From Planctomycetota bacterium (GTDB lineage: Bacteria; Planctomycetota; Planctomycetia; Planctomycetales; Planctomycetaceae): 32,732 bases of DNA. The notes beneath the pieces were generated by a model. It ran no database searches. It was given only the letters and a program-made list of their open reading frames with translations, and was not told the DNA's origin. The DNA is taken from assembly GCA_019347905.1 (NCBI GenBank), contig JAHWKJ010000005.1:1-32732 (forward strand), written 5' to 3'. How positions within the stretch are numbered: the stretch's first letter is position 1; the number at the start of each line of letters is the position of its first letter. The position numbers were made by a program, and so were the translations under genes. Shown here piece by piece: positions 1 through 9,770 of this stretch.

Positions 1-2
1 TC

Positions 3-593
3 TTATTCACCCTCGCTTCTGCCCTGTCGCTGATGCTATGCGCGGGGTCGGTGGTGCTTTGGGTTCGCAGCCATTACCGCGGTGATCAGGTCGGCTGGTA
101 CGTCAATCGGTGGGACGATGGCGAAGGGCGATTCCGAGCCATCGGGTTCGATTCGGACTCGGGGGGCATCGTCTTCTTCCTCCTGCGGCGGGAATCACAC
201 CTGGACCTGTCCGATCCGGCCGATGCGGCATTTCGGAACGATAATCCCCCTCTCAGTCACCCCACATGGATCGTGCATGACAATTACGGCTACCCGCATA
301 TGACGGATTATTCCGGCACGAGCAGTTTCGGGTTCGGTTACTTCGGAGGCGGCTCGGCTCGCACCGAATTGCCGATGGTCTACCACGATCACTTCGTCGT
401 GGTGCCCGGATGGTTGCCGTCGGTGCTCGCCGCGGTCCTGCCGGCCACTTGGATCATGCGATGGCGACGGCGTCGATCGGCCCATGAGCCGGGGCCGATC
501 GCTTGCAGGGCGTGCGGTGATGATGTGCGGGCAACGCCCCAGCGCTGCCCTGTGTGCGGAAGCGTGGCAGAGGGTGGCCCGGCCGCCGCATAA
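3..593 (+). CDS. Membrane protein with C-terminal zinc ribbon, 5' end missing
   Basis: The frame is open to the left edge, so the true start lies outside the window; the first internal ATG is at 33. The visible start is hydrophobic (LASALSLMLCAGSVVLWV) and reads as a transmembrane segment. A polar region follows, with an internal FGFGYFGGG stretch. A second hydrophobic segment at about 405-455 ends in a basic run (RWRRRRS). The C-terminus carries CRAC-x10-CPVC, a four-cysteine zinc-ribbon pattern, placed in the cytoplasm if the basic run is the stop-transfer signal. The layout of two membrane segments plus a small zinc ribbon is typical of short planctomycete proteins of unknown role. No function is assigned. 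Confidence 0.7.
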   Translation, partial: LFTLASALSLMLCAGSVVLWVRSHYRGDQVGWYVNRWDDGEGRFRAIGFDSDSGGIVFFLLRRESHLDLSDPADAAFRNDNPPLSHPTWIVHDNYGYPHMTDYSGTSSFGFGYFGGGSARTELPMVYHDHFVVVPGWLPSVLAAVLPATWIMRWRRRRSAHEPGPIACRACGDDVRATPQRCPVCGSVAEGGPAAA

Positions 594-950
594 CTTCGGT
601 CCGCCAGGCGGGAGAGGAGACAGCCGATCGACGCCCGGCACACTCGGCGGCGGGATCCGCTGCGCTCGGTCGTTCGGCCCAACGGCATCGGTTGGAGGGC
701 GAGACTTGGAACGGTCTCCTCGCGATTGCCCCAACCAAAGAACCGACAACGCGGGCGGGGGGGGGAGGAACCTCAACATGCAGGACACGCTGGGGACTTC
801 TGTCGTTCTCTCAATCGCGGTTCAGCGCGACCCACGGCGCGGATTCGCCACGGGCCATTCGATTGGGCGCGACGCGACTGCCGAGTAGGATGGCGGCGTT
901 GTTCGCGCACTGACTTGTCACCCGTGCCACCTTGCCTCATGGAGACGCTC
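594..950. other. Gene-free stretch upstream of the esterase
   Basis: Open frames here only overlap in shadow frames and show no recognisable protein. The stretch has a G-run near 757-767 and no clear long palindrome. It presumably holds the promoter of the downstream secreted esterase, but I could not identify convincing -35/-10 boxes. Confidence 0.5.
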
Positions 951-2243
951 ATGCGACTCGTGTGCCGTTTGCTCTTCATCGGTGTCCTGGGAATGGTCGT
1001 GCCGGCTGTCGCCGTGGGTCAGCCGCAGGCGAATTACGATGAGAGCAAGGTGCCCGACTACACGCTGCCCGATCCGCTCGTCACTCGCAGCCGGGAGAAG
1101 GTGACGACCGCACGCGAATGGTTCGCGAAGCGGCGGCCGGAGGTGCTGGGGCTGTTCGAAGAGCATGTGTATGGCAGGGCGCCTGAGCCGCTCGAAGGCA
1201 TGCGGTTTATGCGGCTGGAGTCGTCGGCCAAGGCCCTCGATGGGAAGGCCGTGCGCAAGCAGGTGCGGGTGCTGTTCTCCGCTGAGGAGAGCGGGCCGGC
1301 GATGGATCTGCTCATCTATCTGCCCAAGGACGCGCCGCGGCCGGTGCCGGTGTTTCTGGGGTTGAACTTCAACGGCAATCACAGCGTCCACGCAGATCCG
1401 GCGATCCTGCTGTCGACGAAGTGGATTCGCGACCGCGCGCCCGGAGTCGAGAAGAACCGGGCGACCGAGGCCGCGCGGGGGACGGCGTCGTCGCGGTGGC
1501 CGATTGAGGCGATGCTGCAGCGCGGGTATGGGGTCGCGACGGCGTATTCGGGGGATATCGACCCCGACTTTCACGACGGGTTCGAGAACGGCGTGCATCC
1601 CCTGTTCTATGGAGAGGGGCAGACGAAACCGGCCGACGACGAATGGGGCACCATTGCGGCGTGGGCCTGGGGGCTGAGCCGCGCGCTCGATTACTTTGAA
1701 ACCGATGACGACATCGATCAGCGGCGGGTGGCGGTGCTGGGGCACTCGCGGCTGGGGAAGACGGCGCTGTGGGCGGGGGCGCGGGATCCGCGGTTTGCGC
1801 TGGTGATCTCGAACAACTCGGGCTGCGGCGGGGCGGCGCTGTCGCGGCGGGCCTTCGGTGAGACGGTCGAGCGGATCAACACGTCGTTCCCGCACTGGTT
1901 TTGCGGAAACTTCAAGAAGTACAACGGCCGCGAGGGCGAACTGCCGGTCGATCAGCACCAGTTGATCGCACTCATCGCGCCGCGGCCGGTGTTCGTCTCC
2001 AGCGCGACCGAGGATCGGTGGGCCGATCCGCGCGGCGAGTTCCTGGCGGCCAAGGGGGCCGAGCCGGTGTATCGGCTGCTGGAGGCCGGCGGACTCGATG
2101 CCGATGAACCGCCGCCGCCCGATGAGCCGGTGCTGAGCCGCATCGGCTACTGGATCCGCACCGGGCCGCACGACATCACGGCGGCCGACTGGCAGGTGTT
2201 CGCCGACTTCGCGGATAAGCACATGCGCGCGGCGGACGAATAG
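951..2243 (+). CDS. Secreted CE15-like glucuronoyl esterase (alpha/beta hydrolase)
   Basis: CE15 enzymes cleave the ester between lignin alcohols and 4-O-methyl-glucuronate on xylan. The start at 951 is preferred over upstream in-frame ATGs because GGAGA lies five bases before it and the first 24 residues form a signal peptide ending near AVAVGQ. The protein is 430 aa, usual for bacterial CE15. The nucleophile motif GHSRLGK places Ser at residue 266, followed by SNNSGCGGAALSRR and the HWFCGNF segment seen in this family. LIAPRPVF and ATEDRWADP (residues 352-359) carry candidate acid and substrate-binding residues, and GPHD supplies His407. No other carbohydrate-active gene lies nearby. An acetylxylan esterase-like relative is the main alternative. 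Confidence 0.82.
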   Translation: MRLVCRLLFIGVLGMVVPAVAVGQPQANYDESKVPDYTLPDPLVTRSREKVTTAREWFAKRRPEVLGLFEEHVYGRAPEPLEGMRFMRLESSAKALDGKAVRKQVRVLFSAEESGPAMDLLIYLPKDAPRPVPVFLGLNFNGNHSVHADPAILLSTKWIRDRAPGVEKNRATEAARGTASSRWPIEAMLQRGYGVATAYSGDIDPDFHDGFENGVHPLFYGEGQTKPADDEWGTIAAWAWGLSRALDYFETDDDIDQRRVAVLGHSRLGKTALWAGARDPRFALVISNNSGCGGAALSRRAFGETVERINTSFPHWFCGNFKKYNGREGELPVDQHQLIALIAPRPVFVSSATEDRWADPRGEFLAAKGAEPVYRLLEAGGLDADEPPPPDEPVLSRIGYWIRTGPHDITAADWQVFADFADKHMRAADE

Positions 2244-2299
2244 GGTGGGGAAGAGGTGAAACAGGAATGAAAGGGCGGCAGCGGCCCAGTGTCTGTGCA

Positions 2300-2390
2300 A
2301 CCCCTTCGGGGTAGCAACGCATTGGCGAGCTTCGCGTGCGGGGGTACGCTGCGCGAACCCCCGCCTTTGTTGTGAGAACCCCTTCGGGGT
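2300..2390. repeat. Twin ACCCCTTCGGGGT palindromes flanking a hairpin
   Basis: The 13-base palindrome ACCCCTTCGGGGT occurs at 2300-2312 and again at 2378-2390. Between them GCGGGGGT (2338-2345) pairs with ACCCCCGC (2357-2364). The element sits between the convergent esterase and kinase genes, so it could act as a two-way terminator. Its palindrome-spacer-palindrome form matches the other repeat elements in the window. Confidence 0.7.
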
Positions 2391-2411
2391 AAGCGGCAAA
2401 GCGGCCGAGGC

Positions 2412-5387
2412 TCACTCGCCGGCGGCGGGGTTCAGGCGTGGGGCCGGGGGGATTTGGGAGAGGTCGGCGCCGACGTCGCCTTCGTCGGTGGCGGCGGCGA
2501 TGGCCGGGTTGCTGACGACCTGGCGGTCCAGGGCCACGTCGGAGGGCTCGACTTCGCTTGCCTCCAGGGACCGCCAGTCTTCCCGCCAGGCGATGCCGCC
2601 GCCCACCGCGTCGACTTCCGACGTGGCCTCGCCGCGGGCCCAGTAGCGCGTCCAGTCGTCGAAGCTGGAGGCCTCCGCGCTGCGCAGGCCCAGTTGCGAC
2701 TCGATCGACCAGAAAGCTTCGAAGCCGTCGTAGAAATTCCGCGCACCGCTCCAGCGGAGCAGCTCGCGAAACGCGTCACCCGACGTGTCGCCCCGCATGG
2801 CCACCAGCGGCACGCCCGCGACGCCGGAGGCGAAGATGTTGTTCCGGGCCGAGGCGACGTCGACCGGCAGCAGCTCGTACGGCAGATCGCCCGACTCGAA
2901 GCGGAGCAGCCCGTCACCGACGAGCGCCGTCACGTGCGAAAGCTGCAACTCCAGCTCGCGGTCCCGTTCCGGCATGTCGAGGCTGCCGAGCGACCGCAGG
3001 AGCGTGCCGTCGACCGACACGACCGACTGGCGCAGCTCGAACCGCGCCGGCAGCGTGTGCTCGACGAACAGCACGTCACAGGTCCCGCGGATCAGGCTGC
3101 GGCTGACGTCGACGACGAAGCTGGGGCCGGCCCCCGTATCCATGCCGCCGACGTTCATCATCTTCATGCGGGGCATGTCGGCGGACGTGCCGGGGCGCAT
3201 TTCGACGAGGGCCGCCGGCTGCGCGGAGGGATTGACGAGCGTGACGGTGACGCCGTGCATCCGCAACTCGCCTGAGCCGATGAGGGAGGCGAGGGTCCAG
3301 CGCTCGTCGCCGCGGAGGGGCACGCCGTCGCGCACGCGGACGACAAGATCGACATTGACCAGCTCCAGCGAGGCCTCGCCGAGCGTGATCATCCGCGTGC
3401 CCCAGCCGTCGCCCGCTGCGGCATCGACGGCGAACTCGACCAGCGGCCGGTAGCGTTCGCCGCCGGGCTTTGTGCCTGCGCGAATGGTGAGCGACTTGTT
3501 GGTAATCCGCAGGGGCAGCTCGCTGCGGCCGGGCCGCGCGCCGTCGTAGCGCAGCTCGATGGTGCTGCCGTCGCGCGCGTCGGCACAGGCGGCTTCGAGG
3601 GTGGGCCGCGGTACGTCGCCTTCAGACGACAGGACGACGAACGGGCGGTCGTCCATATTGACCATCGGGACCGCGGGCGGCGGCGACGGTGCGCCGGTGC
3701 CGCCCGCCGAATCGGCGGCTGTGCGGGTCTCGGGCGTCGTCGCGGCAATGGGCGCGGGCGGCGGCTCGGGCCGGGCGCTTGCAGAACCATTCGGCCGCTC
3801 GTCGAGGACGGTCGTGGGGCGCGGGATACTTGTCAGCGGCTGCAGCGCCTGGTCGTTGCCGAAGATCGGCGGCATATCCGGTATCGGGCCAGCGCCGGCA
3901 TCGTTAGAAGACGGTTCCGGACCGCGCGACCCCGCCAGCTCCTGGTCGGTGTTGTCGGGGACGAGTTCCGGCCTTGCGCCGTCGGCCGCTCCGTCGCCGT
4001 CATTCGCTGAGGCACTGAAGTCGTGGCCCGTCGAATCCGCTGCGGCCAGTTCGCCGGCGACGGTGCGCCGCGGCCCGGGGAGCATCTCGCGTTCCTGCTC
4101 GTCGGCATCGGCGCTGCGACGCACGAGGTCGTCGCCGGTGGGAGACGCGGCCGTGGGCCAGCGTTCGACGAGAATGGCGATCAGCACGAGTGCGGCGGCG
4201 GTGGCCATCCAGCCCAGATTGCGTTCCCAGAAGGTCGTGGTGTGCCGCGGCGGGACGGTCCAGACCATGCCTTCCGGGTGCAGTCCGCGCAAGCCCAGCG
4301 TGCCGGCCACGTGCATCAGGCTGCGGATCAGTTCTTCCGCGCTTTGAAACCGCCGCCGCGGGTCGCTGGCCATCATCGTGCGGACGACGGCGGAGAGTTC
4401 CGGCCCGACGTGCGGGTTCTTGAGCGCGGGCTCCGGCGGATCTTTGCCCTGATGGTCGAGCAGCTTTTGCAGGACGGTGCCTTCGGGGTACGGAGGCTCA
4501 CCCGCCAGCATGTGGTACAGCGTGCAGCCGAGCGAATAGATGTCGCTGCGGACGTCGACTTTGCGCGGGTCTTTGGCCTGCTCGGGCGAGATGTAATCGA
4601 ACGTGCCCAGCGTGGTGCCGGCCATTGTGAGGTCGCCGGCCGCATCGGTATTCACCTTCCGCGCGAGGCCCAGATCGACCAGCTTCGCCCGTCCGCTGGG
4701 AGTGATGATGATGTTCGAAGGCTTGATGTCGCGATGCACGACCCCCGCCGCGGAGGTATGGTTGAGCGCCATCGCGATCTGCAGGACGTAGTTGACCGCC
4801 TCGGCGGGCTGCAGCCGGCCATGGTCGCGGATCAGGTCGCGCAGGTTTGTGCCCGTGACGTATTCAAACGCGATGAAGTGCAAACCCCGGTCTTCGCCGA
4901 TGTAATGCACGCGGGCGATGTTGTCGTGATCGAGCCGGGCGGCGGCGCGGGCCTCGTTGTGAAACCGCCGTACGGCCCCTTCGTCCCGGGCCTGCGCGGG
5001 GGCGAGCACCTTCAGCGCGACGACGCGTTCCAGCCGCTCGTCCATGGCGCGGAACACGGCCCCCATACCGCCGGTGCCGATCCGCTGCTCGATCGCAAAG
5101 TGGTCGAGCCGCGCCCCCTCGGGGGAGAGCGGCAGCGCTCCACTCTCTTCGATATCGGAGGGAAACAGCCGGCTCCACAGACTCGAGCCGGTGTGCGGGA
5201 TGCCCGTGGCCTGTGAAGACGCCGATGAACCGAGCGAACCCGACGAGGAGCCGCTCCGGCCGCGGCGCTCCAGCTTGATGACGGTTTCCGGCGAGGCCGC
5301 ACCCGGGAGCGGTGCGTCAAACGGAAATCGCGCCGCCACCGGCTCGTGCGGTTCGTGCGTCCGCTGTTTAGGGCCGGTGGAATCCAT
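2412..5387 (-). CDS. Transmembrane Ser/Thr protein kinase with large ectodomain
   Basis: This 991-aa Hanks-type kinase phosphorylates Ser/Thr residues on unknown targets. A Ser-rich juxta-kinase tail (1-95) precedes the catalytic domain (about 96-360). The domain has glycine loop GTGGMG (104-109), Lys126, catalytic HRD (218-220) with HRDIKPSN, DLG at 238-240 in place of DFG, and SPE at 267-269 in place of APE. All residues needed for activity are present. A single membrane helix (about 392-409) follows. Then comes a ~200-residue Pro/Ala/Asp-rich linker and a ~370-residue C-terminal region, likely extracytoplasmic. That region is beta-rich, with repeated I/V-x-L strands suggesting a right-handed beta-helix (inference). 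No PASTA or WD repeats are visible. The small gene at 5497-5799 lies upstream on the same strand, 109 bases away. Confidence 0.9.
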   Translation of the reverse strand: MDSTGPKQRTHEPHEPVAARFPFDAPLPGAASPETVIKLERRGRSGSSSGSLGSSASSQATGIPHTGSSLWSRLFPSDIEESGALPLSPEGARLDHFAIEQRIGTGGMGAVFRAMDERLERVVALKVLAPAQARDEGAVRRFHNEARAAARLDHDNIARVHYIGEDRGLHFIAFEYVTGTNLRDLIRDHGRLQPAEAVNYVLQIAMALNHTSAAGVVHRDIKPSNIIITPSGRAKLVDLGLARKVNTDAAGDLTMAGTTLGTFDYISPEQAKDPRKVDVRSDIYSLGCTLYHMLAGEPPYPEGTVLQKLLDHQGKDPPEPALKNPHVGPELSAVVRTMMASDPRRRFQSAEELIRSLMHVAGTLGLRGLHPEGMVWTVPPRHTTTFWERNLGWMATAAALVLIAILVERWPTAASPTGDDLVRRSADADEQEREMLPGPRRTVAGELAAADSTGHDFSASANDGDGAADGARPELVPDNTDQELAGSRGPEPSSNDAGAGPIPDMPPIFGNDQALQPLTSIPRPTTVLDERPNGSASARPEPPPAPIAATTPETRTAADSAGGTGAPSPPPAVPMVNMDDRPFVVLSSEGDVPRPTLEAACADARDGSTIELRYDGARPGRSELPLRITNKSLTIRAGTKPGGERYRPLVEFAVDAAAGDGWGTRMITLGEASLELVNVDLVVRVRDGVPLRGDERWTLASLIGSGELRMHGVTVTLVNPSAQPAALVEMRPGTSADMPRMKMMNVGGMDTGAGPSFVVDVSRSLIRGTCDVLFVEHTLPARFELRQSVVSVDGTLLRSLGSLDMPERDRELELQLSHVTALVGDGLLRFESGDLPYELLPVDVASARNNIFASGVAGVPLVAMRGDTSGDAFRELLRWSGARNFYDGFEAFWSIESQLGLRSAEASSFDDWTRYWARGEATSEVDAVGGGIAWREDWRSLEASEVEPSDVALDRQVVSNPAIAAATDEGDVGADLSQIPPAPRLNPAAGE

Positions 5388-5496
5388 GAGACGGCCGACT
5401 TACAGGCACAGGCGAGGTGTCAGTCACAACCCCCACAAGATCGGTCCAGAAGACGCGGGGCATGAAGGAAAGGTTCCGGGCGTCTGGGACGCCAGC

Positions 5497-5799
5497 CTAA
5501 GTTCCTGTCAGAATGTGTTTTACGGAGTCGTCAATGCTCTGGAGGTAAGCGGCCAGCTTCTCGTGCAAGTTCGCGGTGAAGATGTCGCTTTCGAGGAGCT
5601 TTCCGGCGTCGTTGCGGACGGTAATATCCTCAACTTCGTCGAATTCGTAGTCCGGGTCTGCGAGGTTCACCAGCTTTCGCAGTTCCCGCGTGCGCGGCAG
5701 AAAACCGCGCTCCAGGTGGTCGATCAGCTCCCGCGTCATTCGTTCGGCGTGAATGAAACGATCGCTGAGGGTGAGTGCAGCGGGCGATACGTCGGCCAC
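5497..5799 (-). CDS. Small unknown protein, GTG start
   Basis: The longer open frame reaches 5946, but the GTG at 5799 is preferred: GAGGT lies five bases upstream, and the residues before it look non-coding (Arg/Pro-rich). This gives a 100-aa acidic, mainly helical protein. It contains RMTRELIDHLERG, a segment rich in Asp and Glu (DPDYEFDEVEDI), and a C-terminal helix ending in SVKHILTG. I see no signal peptide, membrane segment or catalytic motif and do not recognise the family. It is read in the same direction as the kinase and could be cotranscribed with it. Confidence 0.6.
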   Translation of the reverse strand: MADVSPAALTLSDRFIHAERMTRELIDHLERGFLPRTRELRKLVNLADPDYEFDEVEDITVRNDAGKLLESDIFTANLHEKLAAYLQSIDDSVKHILTGT

Positions 5800-6145
5800 A
5801 GGCGACCTCGTGCCCAGTGAAAACAGAGTCCTGGATCGACGGGGAGCCGGACCGTTCCGACGGCAGGCCGGAACCGGCCACATGACCCATCGGGACCCCC
5901 CGGGAGAGTTGACTGCATTATCGAGACGGTTACGAACTTCCGTCAAGTCGATTGCTTCCCGTCGGCCCTCCGCATTAGATTGGAATTCACCCGGAGCCGC
6001 CGCCGCGGCTGTGGAATTTTTTCTTCCAACGTCGCTCTCCGTAGCTGCGTAAGTCGTTTGCGGGCGTTCCGGGTTTCATGTCTTGCGCTTCCGGTCGCTG
6101 ACGCCTCCGGCTGTTTCAAGCCGCCTCTCCAGTCGAAGGGCCTCG
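5800..6145. other. Divergent intergenic region
   Basis: This stretch separates the minus-strand small gene from the plus-strand ABC operon and must hold both promoters. It includes a T-rich run near 6015-6030. No convincing conserved gene, long palindrome or RNA structure was seen. Open frames here are Arg/Ser-rich shadows. Confidence 0.4.
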
Positions 6146-7102
<957 letters not shown>

Positions 7103-7139
7103 TCCCGACGGGACGCTCCGGCCCTTTCGTTCTTTCGAT

Positions 7140-7157
7140 CCTTTCGACCTTCGACCC
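7140..7157. repeat. 18-base repeat CCTTTCGACCTTCGACCC, copy 1
   Basis: An exact second copy lies at 19406-19423. Both sit in short intergenic gaps inside longer degenerate runs of CTTTCGA/CTTCGA units. The role is unknown. Confidence 0.75.
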
Positions 7158-7169
7158 CCGCTGCCTGCC

Positions 7170-9770
7170 ATGTCGTTCGACGCTGAAGCCTTCAGCATTC
7201 TCCAGGGCATCACGCACTGGCTGTTGATCTTTTCCGCCGTGTTTGGCATCGCGCTCGTCGTCGCCTTCTTGACGTCGCTGGTCGCGGGGGGCGCCGCAGG
7301 GCCGGGGCTGTTTTTCAATCGCTTGTCGGAAGGCGCCGCCGACGCGGCGTCGACCTCGTGGCGACGCGTGTGGGCGCTGACGATGCTCACCTACAAGGAG
7401 GCTTTTCGCCGCAAGGCCCTGCTCGTATTCGTAGTCTTTGCACTGCTGTTCATGTTCGCGGGCTGGTTTCTCACCGGCACCGAACAGGCCCCGCAGATGC
7501 AGGTGAAGGTTTACGTCGCCTTCGTGCTGACGGCCATCAGTTGGCTCGTCCTGCCGGTGGTGATGCTGCTGGCCTGCTGGGGACTGCCGCAGGATATCCA
7601 GAACCGTTCGATCCACACCGTCGTCACCAAGCCGGCCCGCCGCAGCGAGATCGTGCTGGGACGGATGCTGGGCTTCATCGGCATCGGCACGCTGCTGTTG
7701 GCGGTGATGGGCGCGGTGGGCTACGTGTGGACGCTGCGGAATTTTCCCGCACCGTCGGAGACGCTGGCCTTCGACGCCGATGCCGATCCGGACCGCGAAG
7801 AGACGTACGAGATCTCCGCCACGCTGGGCACGCGCATCAACGTGCGGATCGAGGGACCGGACGGCCAGGCCCGCAGGTTTGTCGCGGCCAACGACGCCGA
7901 ACTCGCGTCGCTCATGGCCGGCCGCTATCCCGCGCCGGTGGAGGAGCAGGCCCGCGAGCTGGTGCGGACTTTGCGCGAGCGGAACCAGCCGGTGCTGGTC
8001 AGCCGCGTGCCCGTCTACGGCTCGATCAGCTTTACCGACCGCGAGGGCAATCCGGTCGAGCGGGGCATCAACGTCGGCGACATCTGGGATTTCCGCAGCT
8101 ACATCGACGGCGCTACGCGGGCCTCGGCCATCTGGGAGTTCGACGGCATCTCGCACGACCGGATGGGCGACGCGCTCGTGCTGGAATCGCACTTCGAGGC
8201 CTTCCGCACGCACAAAGGCAAGATCGACAAGGCGGGGCTTGAGCCCGGGGAAGAAACCCTCACCTGCCAGTTCACGCTCCGCAATGACCTGCGTTCGCAG
8301 ACGGCGCGGGCGCTCGCCGTCGGCAAGGGTTTTACGCACCTCGAGCCCATGATCCGCCAAGGCGCGTTCACGCCGGTCGCGGACGAACTGGCCCGCATCG
8401 CCGACGGCCTTTCCGGGCGGAAGCTGACGCTGACCGACGAACAGTTCGACGACGTGGCGCAGGGATTCCAGGATTTTGTTGAGCTGTTGCGGCCGTTCGA
8501 GAACAAACCGGCGTTCAGCGGACTGGTCGCTTCCGCCCGCCGCGCCGCCGCGGATGCTCGTTCCGCCGCGGAAGAGGCTTCGCTGGAGCGGATCTCCGCA
8601 CTGCCGTCGTCGCTGACCGGGCTGTCGCAGGACCTGGCCGCCCAAAGCCGCGAGCTGAAAGCCCGGATCGACGAACAGACGCGGACGTCCGTGTCGAAAG
8701 AACTTGCGGCCGGGGGAAAGTTCCCCGAGCTGGCGGACGCCGTCGCCGCCGGTGAACTCGAGACCGCTGCGGCCCAGTTGCAGCAGCTTGCCGAGAACCT
8801 GCTGGGCGGCGAAGGAACCGTGGATTCCGCGGGTCTTGCGCCGTTGGCCGCCGGATTGAACAAACTGGCGGACACCCTCGAGGGAATGCAGCGGCTGCCG
8901 GAGGCCGACAAGCTGGCCGCGCTTGCTGCCGACTGTGCCTCCGCGGCCGACGATTCCAATCCCCAGGCGCTCGCGCAGGCTCTGGAGGCCCTCGCCGGCG
9001 GCTTCCGCGAGCGCGCCGCCGAACTGGAGTGGGCGCTGGCGGATCTCAACGTGCCGCTCTCGTCGTTTCAGGTCCGCGAGTTCAAGGAGAACCTCACGCC
9101 GGTCCGCCGCACGATCGTCTATCACGACGATCAGCTCAATCAGACCCGCACGGCCGACCTGTACGAAGACCTGGTGCACGGCGACAAGTTGAAGATCGTC
9201 GCCCAGTGCCTCGATCCCGGGCAGCTTCTGGGCATGGCCCGGCCCGACTTGTTCATCCGCACGCCCGACCGGCCGTTTGCCAGCGGCTATTTCAAAGCCG
9301 TGCTGGGCATCTGGCTGATGATGGTGCTCGTGGTGCTCATCGCCGTGACGGCCAGCACGTTTCTCAAAGGCCCGGTGGCGACGCTGCTGACGTTTACGCT
9401 CTTGATTCTGGGCACCGGCTTCCATCCTTTCCTCAGCGACCTCGTAAAGGGCGACGTCAAGGGCGGCGGCGTGCTGGAGGCGGCGTATCGCATCGGGGCC
9501 GGCACCGCGCCCACCGTGCCCTTCGAGCAATCGACGGCCACCGAGGTCATTCAGACCTCCGACCGGGTAATTCTCGGCGGGCTGTGGGGCGTCCACAAAA
9601 TCGTGCCCGACTTCAACACCTTCCGCATGTCGCCCTGGGTGGCCAATGGTTTCGACGTGCCTTGGAGCACGGCCCTGTTGCCGGGCCTGGCGACGACGTT
9701 TGCGTACCTGCTGCCGTGCCTGTTGATCGGCTACTTCGCGCTGCGACTGAGGGAGCTGGAAGCGAAATGA
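7170..9770 (+). CDS. ABC-2 type permease with ~500-residue soluble insert
   Basis: This 866-aa membrane protein forms the transport channel paired with the ATPase at 6146-7102. Hydrophobic segments lie at about residues 15-38, 83-102, 113-138 and 165-189, then after a long gap at about 710-733, 737-757 and 836-860. The LTMLTYKEAFRRKAL stretch (70-84) and VVTKPARRSEIVLGRML (151-167) resemble the cytoplasmic coupling regions of ABC-2 permeases. Residues 190-705 form a soluble insert. Its first part is beta-rich; its second part (about 400-640) is Ala/Glu/Leu-rich and probably coiled coil. It is inferred to be extracytoplasmic. The last codons overlap the next gene by ATGA, so the two are translationally coupled. 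Confidence 0.85.
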   Translation: MSFDAEAFSILQGITHWLLIFSAVFGIALVVAFLTSLVAGGAAGPGLFFNRLSEGAADAASTSWRRVWALTMLTYKEAFRRKALLVFVVFALLFMFAGWFLTGTEQAPQMQVKVYVAFVLTAISWLVLPVVMLLACWGLPQDIQNRSIHTVVTKPARRSEIVLGRMLGFIGIGTLLLAVMGAVGYVWTLRNFPAPSETLAFDADADPDREETYEISATLGTRINVRIEGPDGQARRFVAANDAELASLMAGRYPAPVEEQARELVRTLRERNQPVLVSRVPVYGSISFTDREGNPVERGINVGDIWDFRSYIDGATRASAIWEFDGISHDRMGDALVLESHFEAFRTHKGKIDKAGLEPGEETLTCQFTLRNDLRSQTARALAVGKGFTHLEPMIRQGAFTPVADELARIADGLSGRKLTLTDEQFDDVAQGFQDFVELLRPFENKPAFSGLVASARRAAADARSAAEEASLERISALPSSLTGLSQDLAAQSRELKARIDEQTRTSVSKELAAGGKFPELADAVAAGELETAAAQLQQLAENLLGGEGTVDSAGLAPLAAGLNKLADTLEGMQRLPEADKLAALAADCASAADDSNPQALAQALEALAGGFRERAAELEWALADLNVPLSSFQVREFKENLTPVRRTIVYHDDQLNQTRTADLYEDLVHGDKLKIVAQCLDPGQLLGMARPDLFIRTPDRPFASGYFKAVLGIWLMMVLVVLIAVTASTFLKGPVATLLTFTLLILGTGFHPFLSDLVKGDVKGGGVLEAAYRIGAGTAPTVPFEQSTATEVIQTSDRVILGGLWGVHKIVPDFNTFRMSPWVANGFDVPWSTALLPGLATTFAYLLPCLLIGYFALRLRELEAK

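Noticed and set aside
726-950. N-terminal extension of the esterase frame
   Set aside because: Non-hydrophobic, Arg/Gly-rich; the signal peptide begins at 951 with GGAGA before it.
918-2399. 493-aa minus-strand frame opposite the esterase
   Set aside because: Arg/Pro-rich shadow; the plus frame has a signal peptide and GHSRLGK nucleophile.
4023-5216. 397-aa plus-strand frame opposite the kinase
   Set aside because: Complement of the kinase domain; no conserved motif of its own.
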